Positions 7,231-16,498 of a stretch of 23,311 bases of DNA are shown piece after piece. Below the pieces are notes generated by a model. That model worked only from the letters and a program-made list of their open reading frames with translations, searched no databases and was not told the origin of the DNA. Made by a program: the position numbers and the translations under genes. Origin of the DNA: Candidatus Aerophobota bacterium (GTDB taxonomy: Bacteria > Aerophobota > Aerophobia > Aerophobales > B3-G15); the NCBI GenBank assembly GCA_021162265.1, contig JAGGZA010000129.1, positions 1 through 23,311 on the forward strand, given 5' to 3'. Numbering within the stretch: position 1 is the first letter of the stretch; the number at the start of each line of letters is the position of its first letter.

Positions 7231-10080
7231 GTGGGACTGTCTAAAGTTATTAGATTCAGTGTGGGTGCTGCAGGGTTAATTTTACTTTTTGCTTTAACCT
7301 CATCTGCTCAGTTTAACCATCCCGAGCTCAAATGGAAGGTTATAGAAACCTCTCATTTTTTAATTCATTACCATCAGGGAGAACAAAACTTTGCCCTCCA
7401 GGCAGCCAGTGTGGCTGAAAATATCTATCAAAAGTTAACCTCAGAAATAGGATACTGTCCAAGAAAAAAAATTCCCTTAATAATAAAAAACAGCGATGAT
7501 GAAACAGGTGGCTATACCTCCGTCTTTACAAATAAAATAGTCATCCAGGCTCAGTCTGACCCTCTACAGAGCTCCGGGAATCTTTCCTGGATGCAGGAAG
7601 TAATAGGACACGAGTTAACTCACTATATTAGTTTTTCTGCAATAGATGAATCAATTATCCCCATAAGGAAAGCTATGGCTAACTTAACTCTACCTATGTG
7701 GTTCATTGAAGGGCTTGCCCAGTATCTTGGTGAGGAATGGCATCCCCTCAAACAAATGGTGGTTTACGAGGAAGCAAGAGAGAAAAAGATAATGTCAGAA
7801 GGAGAATTAGGGTCCTTTTATTTTTTTGATGGTTGGGGAAGGATGAGTGGATACTACCAGTCAGACAGTCTTGTCAGATACATTTTTGAAACTTATGGGA
7901 AGGGCAAAATTCCCAGGATATTTGAGGATTTAAGAAACCAATCTCTACTAAGAGTGGTAGGGATGATAGATATAACAGGGGGAGGAGGAGCACTTTACCC
8001 CTTGCCTCGATTCATTAACTTTAACCAGAGCTTAAAAAAGGTCATAGGTAAAGACTCATTACAGCTTTACAGAGAATGGAGGAAATGGCTAACTAAAAAA
8101 TCAAAAGGAAAAGAGGATGAACTATTAAAAAATCCCCTTATTAAATGGGGAAGGAGAGCTCAATGCCCTGTTTTTTCTCCGGGAGGAGAGTACCTTGCCT
8201 TTGCCTCTAACAAGGATTATGACTATGCTATCTTTGACCTTTACCTTATGAATATTGATACAAAGAAAATACGAAAACTTGCAAAGGGTATTAATCCTTA
8301 TTTCTCCTTTTCCCCGGATGGTAATTCTATAATTTACTCAAAAACAGGTTTTTATCCACCTAAACGCTCCTTTATCTCTGATCTGTACCAGATCAACCTT
8401 ATCACCGGAAAAACAAAAAGGATAACCTTCGGAGAAAGAGCTTTTCACCCGGTCTTTTCACCCTCCGGAAATGAAATTCTCTTTGTAAAAAAGGAAGGGG
8501 GAAACTCTAACCTTTATCTTCTCTCTCTTTCTACGGGGAAAATTACTCCTCTAACCATGGATAAGGATGGAATAACTCAAAATTTTTCACCCTGTTTCTC
8601 GCCTGATGGGAAAACCATAGCTTTTGTTAGATCGGAAAAGGGTAAAAGAAACCTGTATCTTTTAAAAATAAAAGAAAAGGATATTTTTCCTCTCACGCAG
8701 GATAGCGCTGATGAGAGATGTCCAGCTTTTTCTCCTGATGGAGAAAGGATAATCTTCATCTGCGACAAAAGCGATGAAGGGAAAACGAACGAAAGAAGTT
8801 TTAATCTCTGGTCTCTTGAACTAAAAACAGGTAAGATGATAAAACATACCCGGGTAAGGGGAGGTATTTTTGACCCCGCCATATCTGCTGATGGCAAAAA
8901 AATTGCTTTGTCCTGCTATGAAAACCAGAACTTTTTAATTTACATTTTCCCCTACGGAGAAATAATTTCTCACCAGTTTTTAATTGAATCTGAGAAGAAA
9001 AAAGGGGAATCTACCAGAAAGAAAAAAGAAGTTATAGCTTATATTAAAAGAAAAGCAAGGCCAGTTGAAAAAAGAATATATCCCTATCATCCCCGATTAA
9101 ACCTGAATTACATCTTTCCCTGGTTCTTAATAAGCCAGGAAGGTTCTTATTTCTCTCTGGAATCCTATGCATCGGACATTCTGGAAAAACACAACTTAGT
9201 GTGCCGTGCTTATTTCTCAAGTAGTACCCAGTACGATATTTTTTACTTTAACAGAAGCTTTGAACCAACAATATGGATAGATATATATCAAACAGAAGGA
9301 GTATCAAGCTTTAAAGGAGAAAGTTTCTCAACAAATAGCTGTGGGCAGGCAGCAGGAATTTATTTTCCGTTGAATGATAAAATCTCAATTGGACTTGAAT
9401 ACCAGCAGGAGAAAATAAAGACTCATCTTTTCACCTCAAATCTCCAGCTTGTTCCCTGGGAGGGAAACATTAAAGCAGTTAAAGGGGAGATAGGCTACTT
9501 TAACTTTAACCCGGTGCGTGAGCCTGTCCTTTTGCCCTGGGGAAAAGAACTTCAAATTGGTGCAGAATGGGCAAGTAAACAAATCGGTAGTGAGCTTGGC
9601 TATTTAAATATTTCTGCTTATTTAAAAGACTACTGGAGGCTTTCCAAAAACAAAGTCCTTGCCCTGAGACTAACCGGAAAAAAGATAGAAACATATTCCA
9701 ACAAACCCTGTCTTGTCTTCTCTCTTAAAGAGTGGGGAGAGCTTAGAGGATATCCACAGGAGTTTCTGGATTCCAGAGCAGGAGAGAATTTCCTCCTGGG
9801 TTCCCTTGAATACAGATTTGATCTGAAGAGGAGATGGGGTGGTTCTTCTTCGTTTTACTTTGACACAATAAATGTAGCTTTATTCCTTGATGCAGGAGCT
9901 ACCTGGAGAAAAGGAGAAAAACTAAAAGAAAGCGATGTTTGCAAAGATGTGGGAGCTGAGTTCCGCCTGCGAATGCTTCCTTTCGGAAAATATCCTTTAA
10001 TAATGCGTTTTGGTGTAGCCTGGCCTCTTGATTATGACAGAATAGGAAGATTTTTTATCGGATTTGGAGGAATATTTTAA
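7231..10080 (+). CDS. Outer-membrane protein: gluzincin-type peptidase domain, TolB-like propeller and Omp85-type barrel
   Basis: A 949-residue exported protein with three parts. Residues 1-27 are a signal peptide (cleavage near SSA|Q or AQ|F). Residues ~30-300 resemble the MA/gluzincin peptidase fold: HELTH at 127-131 supplies the two zinc histidines and catalytic Glu, and WFIEGLAQY carries the third ligand E160. Residues ~305-580 contain PD40/TolB blades with recurring FSPDG-type turns (FSPGGE, FSPDGN, FSPSGN, FSPDGK, FSPDGE). Residues ~620-949 form a barrel with LRGY at 838-841, the L6 motif of the Omp85 superfamily, then a FLDAGATW strand and a C-terminal Phe. No POTRA domain is visible. 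The GTG start has GAGAGG directly against it, so the start is uncertain by a few codons. The protein probably sits in the outer membrane with peptidase and propeller in the periplasm or outside. Substrate unknown. Confidence 0.8.
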   Translation: MGLSKVIRFSVGAAGLILLFALTSSAQFNHPELKWKVIETSHFLIHYHQGEQNFALQAASVAENIYQKLTSEIGYCPRKKIPLIIKNSDDETGGYTSVFTNKIVIQAQSDPLQSSGNLSWMQEVIGHELTHYISFSAIDESIIPIRKAMANLTLPMWFIEGLAQYLGEEWHPLKQMVVYEEAREKKIMSEGELGSFYFFDGWGRMSGYYQSDSLVRYIFETYGKGKIPRIFEDLRNQSLLRVVGMIDITGGGGALYPLPRFINFNQSLKKVIGKDSLQLYREWRKWLTKKSKGKEDELLKNPLIKWGRRAQCPVFSPGGEYLAFASNKDYDYAIFDLYLMNIDTKKIRKLAKGINPYFSFSPDGNSIIYSKTGFYPPKRSFISDLYQINLITGKTKRITFGERAFHPVFSPSGNEILFVKKEGGNSNLYLLSLSTGKITPLTMDKDGITQNFSPCFSPDGKTIAFVRSEKGKRNLYLLKIKEKDIFPLTQDSADERCPAFSPDGERIIFICDKSDEGKTNERSFNLWSLELKTGKMIKHTRVRGGIFDPAISADGKKIALSCYENQNFLIYIFPYGEIISHQFLIESEKKKGESTRKKKEVIAYIKRKARPVEKRIYPYHPRLNLNYIFPWFLISQEGSYFSLESYASDILEKHNLVCRAYFSSSTQYDIFYFNRSFEPTIWIDIYQTEGVSSFKGESFSTNSCGQAAGIYFPLNDKISIGLEYQQEKIKTHLFTSNLQLVPWEGNIKAVKGEIGYFNFNPVREPVLLPWGKELQIGAEWASKQIGSELGYLNISAYLKDYWRLSKNKVLALRLTGKKIETYSNKPCLVFSLKEWGELRGYPQEFLDSRAGENFLLGSLEYRFDLKRRWGGSSSFYFDTINVALFLDAGATWRKGEKLKESDVCKDVGAEFRLRMLPFGKYPLIMRFGVAWPLDYDRIGRFFIGFGGIF

Positions 10081-13000
10081 CTTATCCAGCAACACCTTTC
10101 TCCCACCACCTCTTCTATCCGGGAAATAATTTCCTCTGAAAATTCAACTTTCAGGGACTTCGATCTGATGACTACATTCTCCCCATTGTTACCCTGAAAA
10201 TGTAAGTATACAGGGTTTCTCCCCTTATTTTTTTTCAAAACAATTTTTAACCTTTCCAACTTAGCTTTTTTCCAGTTTTCTGGACCAATTTTAATATGAA
10301 ACTCACCACCCTTCTTCTCTATCGCAGAAAAAAGGGATATCTTGTTAGCCACGACCTTAGGTGGGTCAGAGGTAGCATCTATCCTCCCTTCTACAATTAC
10401 GAGTTCTCCCTCTTTCACAAAAGAGGAAAAGTTCTCGTAAACCTTGGCAAAAACAACAATTTCTATCTCTGATTCCGGATCCTCAAGAGTAAAAAAAGCC
10501 ATAGGTTTTCCTCTTCTGTCCCTTTTAAGTGAAATAGCATTTATTACACCCGCTATTCTTACCTGCCTTCCATCCTCAAGTTGCCTCAGCTCAGCCACTG
10601 AGTGAGTAGAACAACCAATTATTCTCTTCTGATAACCATCCAGAGGATGTCCCGATAGATAAATACCTAAAAGTTCCTTTTCCCAGTTTAACCTTGTGCT
10701 TCGAGAAATATCCTTAACAGAAGGAAGAGTTATCTCCTCTTTTTCCTCCGCTTCACCAAAAAGAGAAAGTTGACCTTTTTCTCTATCTCTATTAATCTTT
10801 ACAGCTTTCTCCACAGCTTTATCAATTACTGCCAGCTTCTGAGACCTGTAACCGGGAAGAGAATCAAAAGCTCCACACTTGACAAGACTCTCCAGAACCT
10901 TCTTGTTAACTACCCTGAGGTCAACTCTCCTGCAAAAATCAAAAATGGACTTAAATTCTCCTTTCTCCTCTCTCTCCTTAAGAATAGAAGATATAGCAGC
11001 CTCTCCTACATTTTTTATAGCAGTAAGACCGAATCTTATTTCCCCCTTATACTTTCTACCACGAGAGGAGGCAGTATGAGAGGAGGAAACTTTATCTTCT
11101 ACCACTGTGAAATTATCCCAGGATTGGTTAATATCTGGAGGCAAAACTTTTATTCCCATGCGCTGACACTCACTTATATAGTAGGTTAGCTTATCGGTAT
11201 TGTCTTTTTCTGAGGTTAACAGAGCTGCCATAAATTCCAGAGGGTAATTAGCTTTTAAAAAAGCTGTTTGATAGGAAACCAGGGCATAACCTGTTGAATG
11301 AGATTTGTTAAATCCATATCCTGAAAAGTGAGCCATAAGGTCAAATATCCTCTCAGCAGTTTTTCTATCAACCCCTCTCTCCAGTGCTCCCTGAATAAAC
11401 TTAGCTCTCTGCTCCTCCATAAGCTGGGGTATTTTCTTTCCCATAGCTCTTCTAAGAATATCAGCTTCTCCCAGGGTAAATCCGGCAAGCTCATTGGCTA
11501 TCTTCATTACCTGTTCCTGATAAAGTATAACTCCGTAGGTTTCTTCCAAAATAGGTTTTAATTTAGGATGCAGGTACTCCACTTTGCTTTTTCCATTTTT
11601 CCTGTTTATAAAATCATCAACCATCCCGCTTTGTAAAGGCCCTGGTCTGTAAAGAGCAAGCACAGCAATAACATCCTCAAATTTCTCGGGCTTCAGCCTT
11701 TTCAAAAGGTCCTGCATTCCTCTACTTTCAAGCTGGAATACACCTACCGTTTCTCCTCGAGAAAGCATTCTATAGGTAGCTAAATTATCCAATGGTATAT
11801 TTTTTAACTCAATCTCTTTTTCTTCATACTTTTTCACAAGCTCCAGTGTTTCTTTAATTACATTAAGAGTCTTTAATCCTAAAAAATCCATCTTTAAAAG
11901 ACCTATACTTTCAAGAGAATGCATTTCGTATTGGGTGGTGATTTCATCTTTATTAGTTTTATAAAGAGGAGTATAAAATGTAAGTTTTTCAGGAGCTATT
12001 ACCACCCCTGCTGCATGAGTTGAAGCGTGTCTTGTAAGCCCTTCAATTCTTTGAGCAATTTCAAATAAAGATCTTACCTCTTCGTTATTTTTAATAAGGT
12101 CTTTTAACTCTTCATTGCGCTCGATTGCTGTTCTCAATTTTGTGTTAGGAGGAATTAACTTAGCAATCCTGTCTACAACAGTATAAGGCATACCTAAAAC
12201 TCTCCCCACATCACGAACTGCCGCACGAGCAGCCATTGTACCAAATGTAATAATCTGAGCAACATTTTCTTCTCCATATTTTTTCCTTACATAGTCAATT
12301 ATCTCTGCTCTGCGGTTATCCTGAATATCTATATCTATATCAGGAAGGGTCTTTCGTTCTGGATTTAAAAATCTCTCAAATATCAAGCCATACCTTAAAG
12401 GGTCTATTTCTGTTATACCAAGAAGGTAGGCAACAAGACTTCCCGTGGCTGAACCTCTACCAGGACCAACAAGTATGCCATTTTCCCTGGCATATCGTAT
12501 AAAATCCCATACTATAAGAAAATAACCAGCATAACCCATACTGGAAATAATATCAAGCTCATATTTTAACCTATCCATTACCTCCTTAGAAACAGAGGAG
12601 TAACGTTTTTTTAATCCTTCCTGGCAAAGTTTGCTCAAATAATCTACAAGGTCGGTCCCATCGGGAGAACGGTATACAGGAAGATATATCTTTCCTCTTT
12701 CTAAAACAAAATTACACTTTTTTGCAATATCTTCGGAGAGGTATACTGCATCCCTTTCATCCTTAAACTTATCAAGCATCTCCTGGAGAGAACAAAAATA
12801 AAATTCAGAAGAAGAAAACTTTAACCGAGAAGTATCCTCAAGAGTTTTCCCTGTCTGAATACAAATAAGGACCTCCTGTGCTCTTGCATCTTCTTTCTTT
12901 ATATAATGAACATCGTTTGTTGCTACAAGAGGGATGGAGAGTTCTTTGCTTATCTCCTTCAGTTTAGCATTAACTATCTTTTGTTCTTCCAGTCCGGTAG

Positions 13001-13529
13001 ATTGAATCTCAAGATAAAAATCATCGCCGTAAACCTCTTTAAACTCTCTTGCTACCTGGTAGGCTTTCTCAACCTCACCTTTCACAAGAAGGGACGGTAT
13101 CTCTCCCTTTATGCATCCTGAAAGAACTATAATTCCCTCCCTCAATTCAAAAAGTAGCTTTTTGTCAACCCTTGGATGGTAGTAAAAACCTTCAGTAAAC
13201 CCTCTGCTTACAAGCTCCATTAAGTTCTGATAACCTTTTTTGTTTTTACAGAGCAAAATAAGATGATAGGCAATATTCTCACCTCTTGTTTTCCTTTTCT
13301 TAAAACGAGATTGAGGAGCCACATATACCTCACACCCTATTATTGGTTTTATTCCTTTATTTGAAGCTTTTTGATAAAACTCTACCGCTCCAAAAATATT
13401 TCCATGATCGGTAAGAGCAAGGGCTGGCATATCAAACTGGTAGGCTTTATCAACTAATTGAGAAATACTACAGGCTCCATCCAGAAGGCTGTAGTCGCTA
13501 TGGGTATGCAGGTGGACAAAATAAGGCAT
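10077..13529 (-). CDS. dnaE: DNA polymerase III alpha subunit
   Basis: The replicative polymerase, 1150 residues, DnaE1-type domain order. The PHP domain (1-~215) keeps a full metal set: H8, H10, D17, H42, E67, H89, C139, D206, H208. The palm holds PDIDID with catalytic D399 and D401 and the third Asp, D548, in MDFLG; GPGRGSATGS (356-363) and HASTHAAGVV (501-510) are family hallmarks. QLSLF at 920-924 is a clamp-binding motif, followed by an OB domain (~1000-1085) beginning VRIAGVI. Residues around 815-830 form a Ser/Arg-rich insertion absent from typical DnaE. The start MPYFVHLHTHSDYS is the canonical DnaE beginning; the ribosome-binding sequence is weak. It converges on the Omp85-type gene with overlapping stops and diverges from the TPR gene. 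Confidence 0.97.
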   Translation of the reverse strand: MPYFVHLHTHSDYSLLDGACSISQLVDKAYQFDMPALALTDHGNIFGAVEFYQKASNKGIKPIIGCEVYVAPQSRFKKRKTRGENIAYHLILLCKNKKGYQNLMELVSRGFTEGFYYHPRVDKKLLFELREGIIVLSGCIKGEIPSLLVKGEVEKAYQVAREFKEVYGDDFYLEIQSTGLEEQKIVNAKLKEISKELSIPLVATNDVHYIKKEDARAQEVLICIQTGKTLEDTSRLKFSSSEFYFCSLQEMLDKFKDERDAVYLSEDIAKKCNFVLERGKIYLPVYRSPDGTDLVDYLSKLCQEGLKKRYSSVSKEVMDRLKYELDIISSMGYAGYFLIVWDFIRYARENGILVGPGRGSATGSLVAYLLGITEIDPLRYGLIFERFLNPERKTLPDIDIDIQDNRRAEIIDYVRKKYGEENVAQIITFGTMAARAAVRDVGRVLGMPYTVVDRIAKLIPPNTKLRTAIERNEELKDLIKNNEEVRSLFEIAQRIEGLTRHASTHAAGVVIAPEKLTFYTPLYKTNKDEITTQYEMHSLESIGLLKMDFLGLKTLNVIKETLELVKKYEEKEIELKNIPLDNLATYRMLSRGETVGVFQLESRGMQDLLKRLKPEKFEDVIAVLALYRPGPLQSGMVDDFINRKNGKSKVEYLHPKLKPILEETYGVILYQEQVMKIANELAGFTLGEADILRRAMGKKIPQLMEEQRAKFIQGALERGVDRKTAERIFDLMAHFSGYGFNKSHSTGYALVSYQTAFLKANYPLEFMAALLTSEKDNTDKLTYYISECQRMGIKVLPPDINQSWDNFTVVEDKVSSSHTASSRGRKYKGEIRFGLTAIKNVGEAAISSILKEREEKGEFKSIFDFCRRVDLRVVNKKVLESLVKCGAFDSLPGYRSQKLAVIDKAVEKAVKINRDREKGQLSLFGEAEEKEEITLPSVKDISRSTRLNWEKELLGIYLSGHPLDGYQKRIIGCSTHSVAELRQLEDGRQVRIAGVINAISLKRDRRGKPMAFFTLEDPESEIEIVVFAKVYENFSSFVKEGELVIVEGRIDATSDPPKVVANKISLFSAIEKKGGEFHIKIGPENWKKAKLERLKIVLKKNKGRNPVYLHFQGNNGENVVIRSKSLKVEFSEEIISRIEEVVGERCCWIS

Positions 13530-13578
13530 TTTAATCGGGTACCTTTATAACTTTATAATTAGGGAAATCTTTTTTAAT

Positions 13579-13607
13579 ATACTAATCCATAACCACCCCC
13601 GTGTCAA
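13579..13607 (-). promoter_or_regulatory. Promoter for dnaE
   Basis: Read on the minus strand, TTGACA (13607-13602) is followed after 17 nt by TAGTAT (13584-13579), 4 of 6 against the -10 consensus. The spacer is unusually G-rich (CGGGGGTGG). A start near 13572 would give a leader of about 43 nt before the ATG at 13529. Confidence 0.5.
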
Positions 13608-13634
13608 ATTAAAAAATAATAAATTAATTTTTAT

Positions 13635-13663
13635 TTGACAAGGAATTTTACTGATGTTAAAAT
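13635..13663 (+). promoter_or_regulatory. Promoter for the TPR/outer-membrane barrel operon
   Basis: TTGACA at 13635-13640 and TAAAAT at 13658-13663 are 17 nt apart; transcription would start near 13670. It is back-to-back with the dnaE promoter, the two -35 boxes lying only 27 nt apart. GAGGAG at 13703-13708 is the ribosome-binding site for the ATG at 13715. The 185-nt gap holds nothing else I recognise. Confidence 0.65.
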
Positions 13664-13714
13664 AAAAGCGCATTAAAAATACATAAGATACAGTAAATAA
13701 TTGAGGAGAAAAAA

Positions 13715-16498
13715 ATGAAGAAGATAAAGAAAGCTTTGTTATTAACAGGGATTTTTCTCTGCTTTTCTGCATTTATTTTATCGCTCCCATCCTTTGCGCA
13801 AACAGAGCCCGAGGAAGACTTCCTTGTCGCCCAGAAACTCTATCAAGACGGAGTATTTGACCTTGCTGCACAGCAATTCCAGAGTTTTATAGAAAAATAT
13901 CCAACTGATAAGCGGTGTGACCAGGCTCAATACTGGATGGGAATGAGCCTCTGGCAAAATGGCAAATACAAACAGGCTGCAGAGGCTTTTGAAAATCTCT
14001 TAAAAAATTATCCTGAAAGCAAGCTTCTGGACAAAGGAACATATCAGTTAGCAGAATGTTACTATAACCTTAATCTCCTGGACAGGGCATTTTCAACCTA
14101 CCAAACTCTCATAACAAATTATCCACAAAGTGATCTTGTCCCTTATGCTATTTATTCTTCAGGGTATATTCAGTATCAGAAGAAAAACTATAAAGAAGCA
14201 TTGAAGGATTTCAAAAAATTAAAAGAGAACTATCCAAACTTTGAACATTACCAGAAAGCGTGGTATATTTATTCAAAATTGCTTTATCTTGAAAGAAGGT
14301 TCTCTGAGGCTATAAAGGAATTCACCTCCTTCATCGACGCTAACCCATCTTCACCCTATACTGATGATGTATATAAGGAGAGAGGATTTTCTTACTTTGA
14401 GCTTGCTAATTACCAGAAAGCTGTGGAGGATTTTAAAAAAACAAACCTCTTTTACTGGCAGGCAGAGGCTCTTTATCAGTTAGGAAAGTACAGCGAGGCA
14501 AGAAATGCCTATCAGAAGGAGTTTGCGAATCCAGAAAGTAAATGGAAAGAGGAATCACTCTTTGGTATTGCTTATACTTATTTTCAGGAAAAGAACTTCA
14601 CAGAGGCTGCTCAAAGTTTCCAGAATTTTATCAATACCTATCCTGCATCAGTAAACGTTGCTGAAGCCTGGGTAAGGCTTGGTGACTCTTACTATTACCA
14701 GAAAAAATTTCAACTTGCTGCACAGGCTTACAAAAATGTTATAGATTTTCACAAAGAAAGCGAATTCATGGATGATGCTCTCCTGGGAGCAGGTTACTCT
14801 TATTTTGCTATGGAAGACTTCAAGAAAGCTGCAACTTACTTTGAAAAGATAGTAAAAGAGTCTCCCGAATCTCCCTATTATCTTGAGGCAACTTTTCAGT
14901 TAGCAGAGTCTCTTTTAAATATGGAAAATTATAGCAGGGCAAGAGGGTACTTTGAAAAAATCCTATCCACACATCCAAAAACAAAGGAAGCTTCTCTCTC
15001 TCAATATGAGATAGGATGGTGTTATCTTGGCGAAAATAAGTACAACTTAGCCCTGGAAGCATTTGAAAAGGTAATTAAAAATTATCCTCAATCTGAAAAG
15101 GTCCCTGATGCACTGCTTCAAAAAGGTAATTGCCTTTTTAATCTTAAAAGATTTGAGGAGGCAATTAAAACCTACTCTCAACTTATAAAGGACTATCCTC
15201 AATCAAACCTTATACCTCTTGCTATTTACCAAACCGGTGCGTCGTATTTTAAACTGGAAAATTACAGTAAGGCAAGAGAGCACTACCAGCATTTTATAAA
15301 AGACTTCCCTGAAAATCCCAATGCTCCAGATGCTCAATATGCTATTGGATGGACTTATTTCCATCAACAAAACTTCTCTCAGGCAAAGGAAGCCTTCCAG
15401 AAAGTAATAGATATGTTTCCTCAAAGAGAAGACCTGGTAGAGCACTCTCTGTATCTTATTGGAAATTGCCTGTATAACGAATCGAAGTTTGCCGAGGCTA
15501 TATCTGTTTTTAATAAGATGATCTCCAGGTATCCAGAAAGTAGATTTATTCCCCCGGCTCTTTTTAAGATAGGAGAAGCCTACCAGAGACTTAAACAGGA
15601 TGAAAAAGCCCTGAATGCCTTTCGTAAAATAGTGGAAGACTATCCATCTTTTCCTGATGCTGACGCTGCTCAATTTAAAATAGCCAACTACTACATAAGA
15701 CAGCAAGACTATAGAAAGGCAGCTACTGAGCTGGAAAAGGTAATTATCAAATTTCCCAAAAGCCCTGATCTCTCGCTTGCCTATTACTGGACAGGATATT
15801 CCTACTACGAGTTAAAGGATTATTCTAACTCAGCCTCTTATTACAGTAAATTCATAAAGCTATTTCCTCGAAGTCCTCTTTTAGGAGAAGTCCACTACAG
15901 ATTAGGAGATGCTCTTTTTAAACAGAGTAAATATAAAGAAGCAGCCAGTGCCTATTTTAACGCACTTAACACTTCAAGAGAGAAAGACATCCTTATGAAT
16001 GCTCTTTACAGTCTGGGGCTTTGCCAGGAAAACTTAGAGGAGTGGAGCAAGGCAGAAGAAAGCTTCAAGAAATTCATCAAGAACTATCCCAAAAGCGAGC
16101 TTACTCTACAGGCACACCTCAAACTTGCCAATGCTCTATTTAAACAAGAAAAATATCCTCAGGCTCGAGGTTATTACACCTGGGTGGTGGAAAATGGAAG
16201 AGGAAGCGAACTTGTAGTTGAAGCACAGTATAGAATTGGTGACTGCTGGTTTAAAGAAAAAAATTACAAAAAAGCTGTAATAGAGTATCTAAAAATTCCC
16301 ACTCTTTACCCTCCGGATAAATTCCCTCAGGTTAAACAGTGGTCTTTCAATGCTGAATTACAGGTCGCAGAGTGCTATAAAGCTCTTGGTAAAATTGAAG
16401 AAGCAAGGAAAACCTATTCAGACATAATCAAGACTCCGGAATACAAAGAAGAATGGATTAAAAAGGCAAGGGAAAGATTGAGGGAGCTTCCAGAATGA
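13715..16498 (+). CDS. Exported tetratricopeptide-repeat protein
   Basis: A 927-residue periplasmic scaffold-type protein. Residues 1-28 are a signal peptide (KKIKK, hydrophobic core, SFA|Q). The remainder is an almost unbroken array of about two dozen TPR-like units of 35-38 residues with the recurring pattern A-x-x-x-F-x-x-x-I-x-x-Y-P-x-S, as in the TPR_6 repeats of BamD and CpoB/YbgF. No lipobox Cys at the mature N-terminus and no catalytic domain are seen. The next gene overlaps its stop by 4 nt and encodes an outer-membrane barrel, so the two probably act together, the superhelix binding the periplasmic face of the barrel or its cargo. Arrangements of this sort occur in polysaccharide export (AlgK-AlgE, PgaA, BcsC) and in Bam-type assembly, but neither role can be assigned. 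Confidence 0.85.
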   Translation: MKKIKKALLLTGIFLCFSAFILSLPSFAQTEPEEDFLVAQKLYQDGVFDLAAQQFQSFIEKYPTDKRCDQAQYWMGMSLWQNGKYKQAAEAFENLLKNYPESKLLDKGTYQLAECYYNLNLLDRAFSTYQTLITNYPQSDLVPYAIYSSGYIQYQKKNYKEALKDFKKLKENYPNFEHYQKAWYIYSKLLYLERRFSEAIKEFTSFIDANPSSPYTDDVYKERGFSYFELANYQKAVEDFKKTNLFYWQAEALYQLGKYSEARNAYQKEFANPESKWKEESLFGIAYTYFQEKNFTEAAQSFQNFINTYPASVNVAEAWVRLGDSYYYQKKFQLAAQAYKNVIDFHKESEFMDDALLGAGYSYFAMEDFKKAATYFEKIVKESPESPYYLEATFQLAESLLNMENYSRARGYFEKILSTHPKTKEASLSQYEIGWCYLGENKYNLALEAFEKVIKNYPQSEKVPDALLQKGNCLFNLKRFEEAIKTYSQLIKDYPQSNLIPLAIYQTGASYFKLENYSKAREHYQHFIKDFPENPNAPDAQYAIGWTYFHQQNFSQAKEAFQKVIDMFPQREDLVEHSLYLIGNCLYNESKFAEAISVFNKMISRYPESRFIPPALFKIGEAYQRLKQDEKALNAFRKIVEDYPSFPDADAAQFKIANYYIRQQDYRKAATELEKVIIKFPKSPDLSLAYYWTGYSYYELKDYSNSASYYSKFIKLFPRSPLLGEVHYRLGDALFKQSKYKEAASAYFNALNTSREKDILMNALYSLGLCQENLEEWSKAEESFKKFIKNYPKSELTLQAHLKLANALFKQEKYPQARGYYTWVVENGRGSELVVEAQYRIGDCWFKEKNYKKAVIEYLKIPTLYPPDKFPQVKQWSFNAELQVAECYKALGKIEEARKTYSDIIKTPEYKEEWIKKARERLRELPE

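Noticed and set aside
10770..11189. Long plus-strand open frames opposite dnaE
   Set aside because: They are antisense shadows of strongly conserved DnaE sequence, with no family resemblance or ribosome-binding site.
13530..13714. Small RNA or replication origin in the dnaE/TPR intergenic gap
   Set aside because: The gap is explained by two back-to-back promoters and leaders; no DnaA-box cluster or stable hairpin was seen.
15203..15706. 167-codon minus-strand open frame inside the TPR gene
   Set aside because: The repeat periodicity of the TPR protein explains the coding signal; the antisense product looks like random sequence.
14000..16450. Repeated DNA patterns that could suggest a repeat array or CRISPR
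   Set aside because: Spacing of about 110 nt corresponds to 36-38-residue TPR units in one open frame; there are no identical direct repeats with unique spacers.
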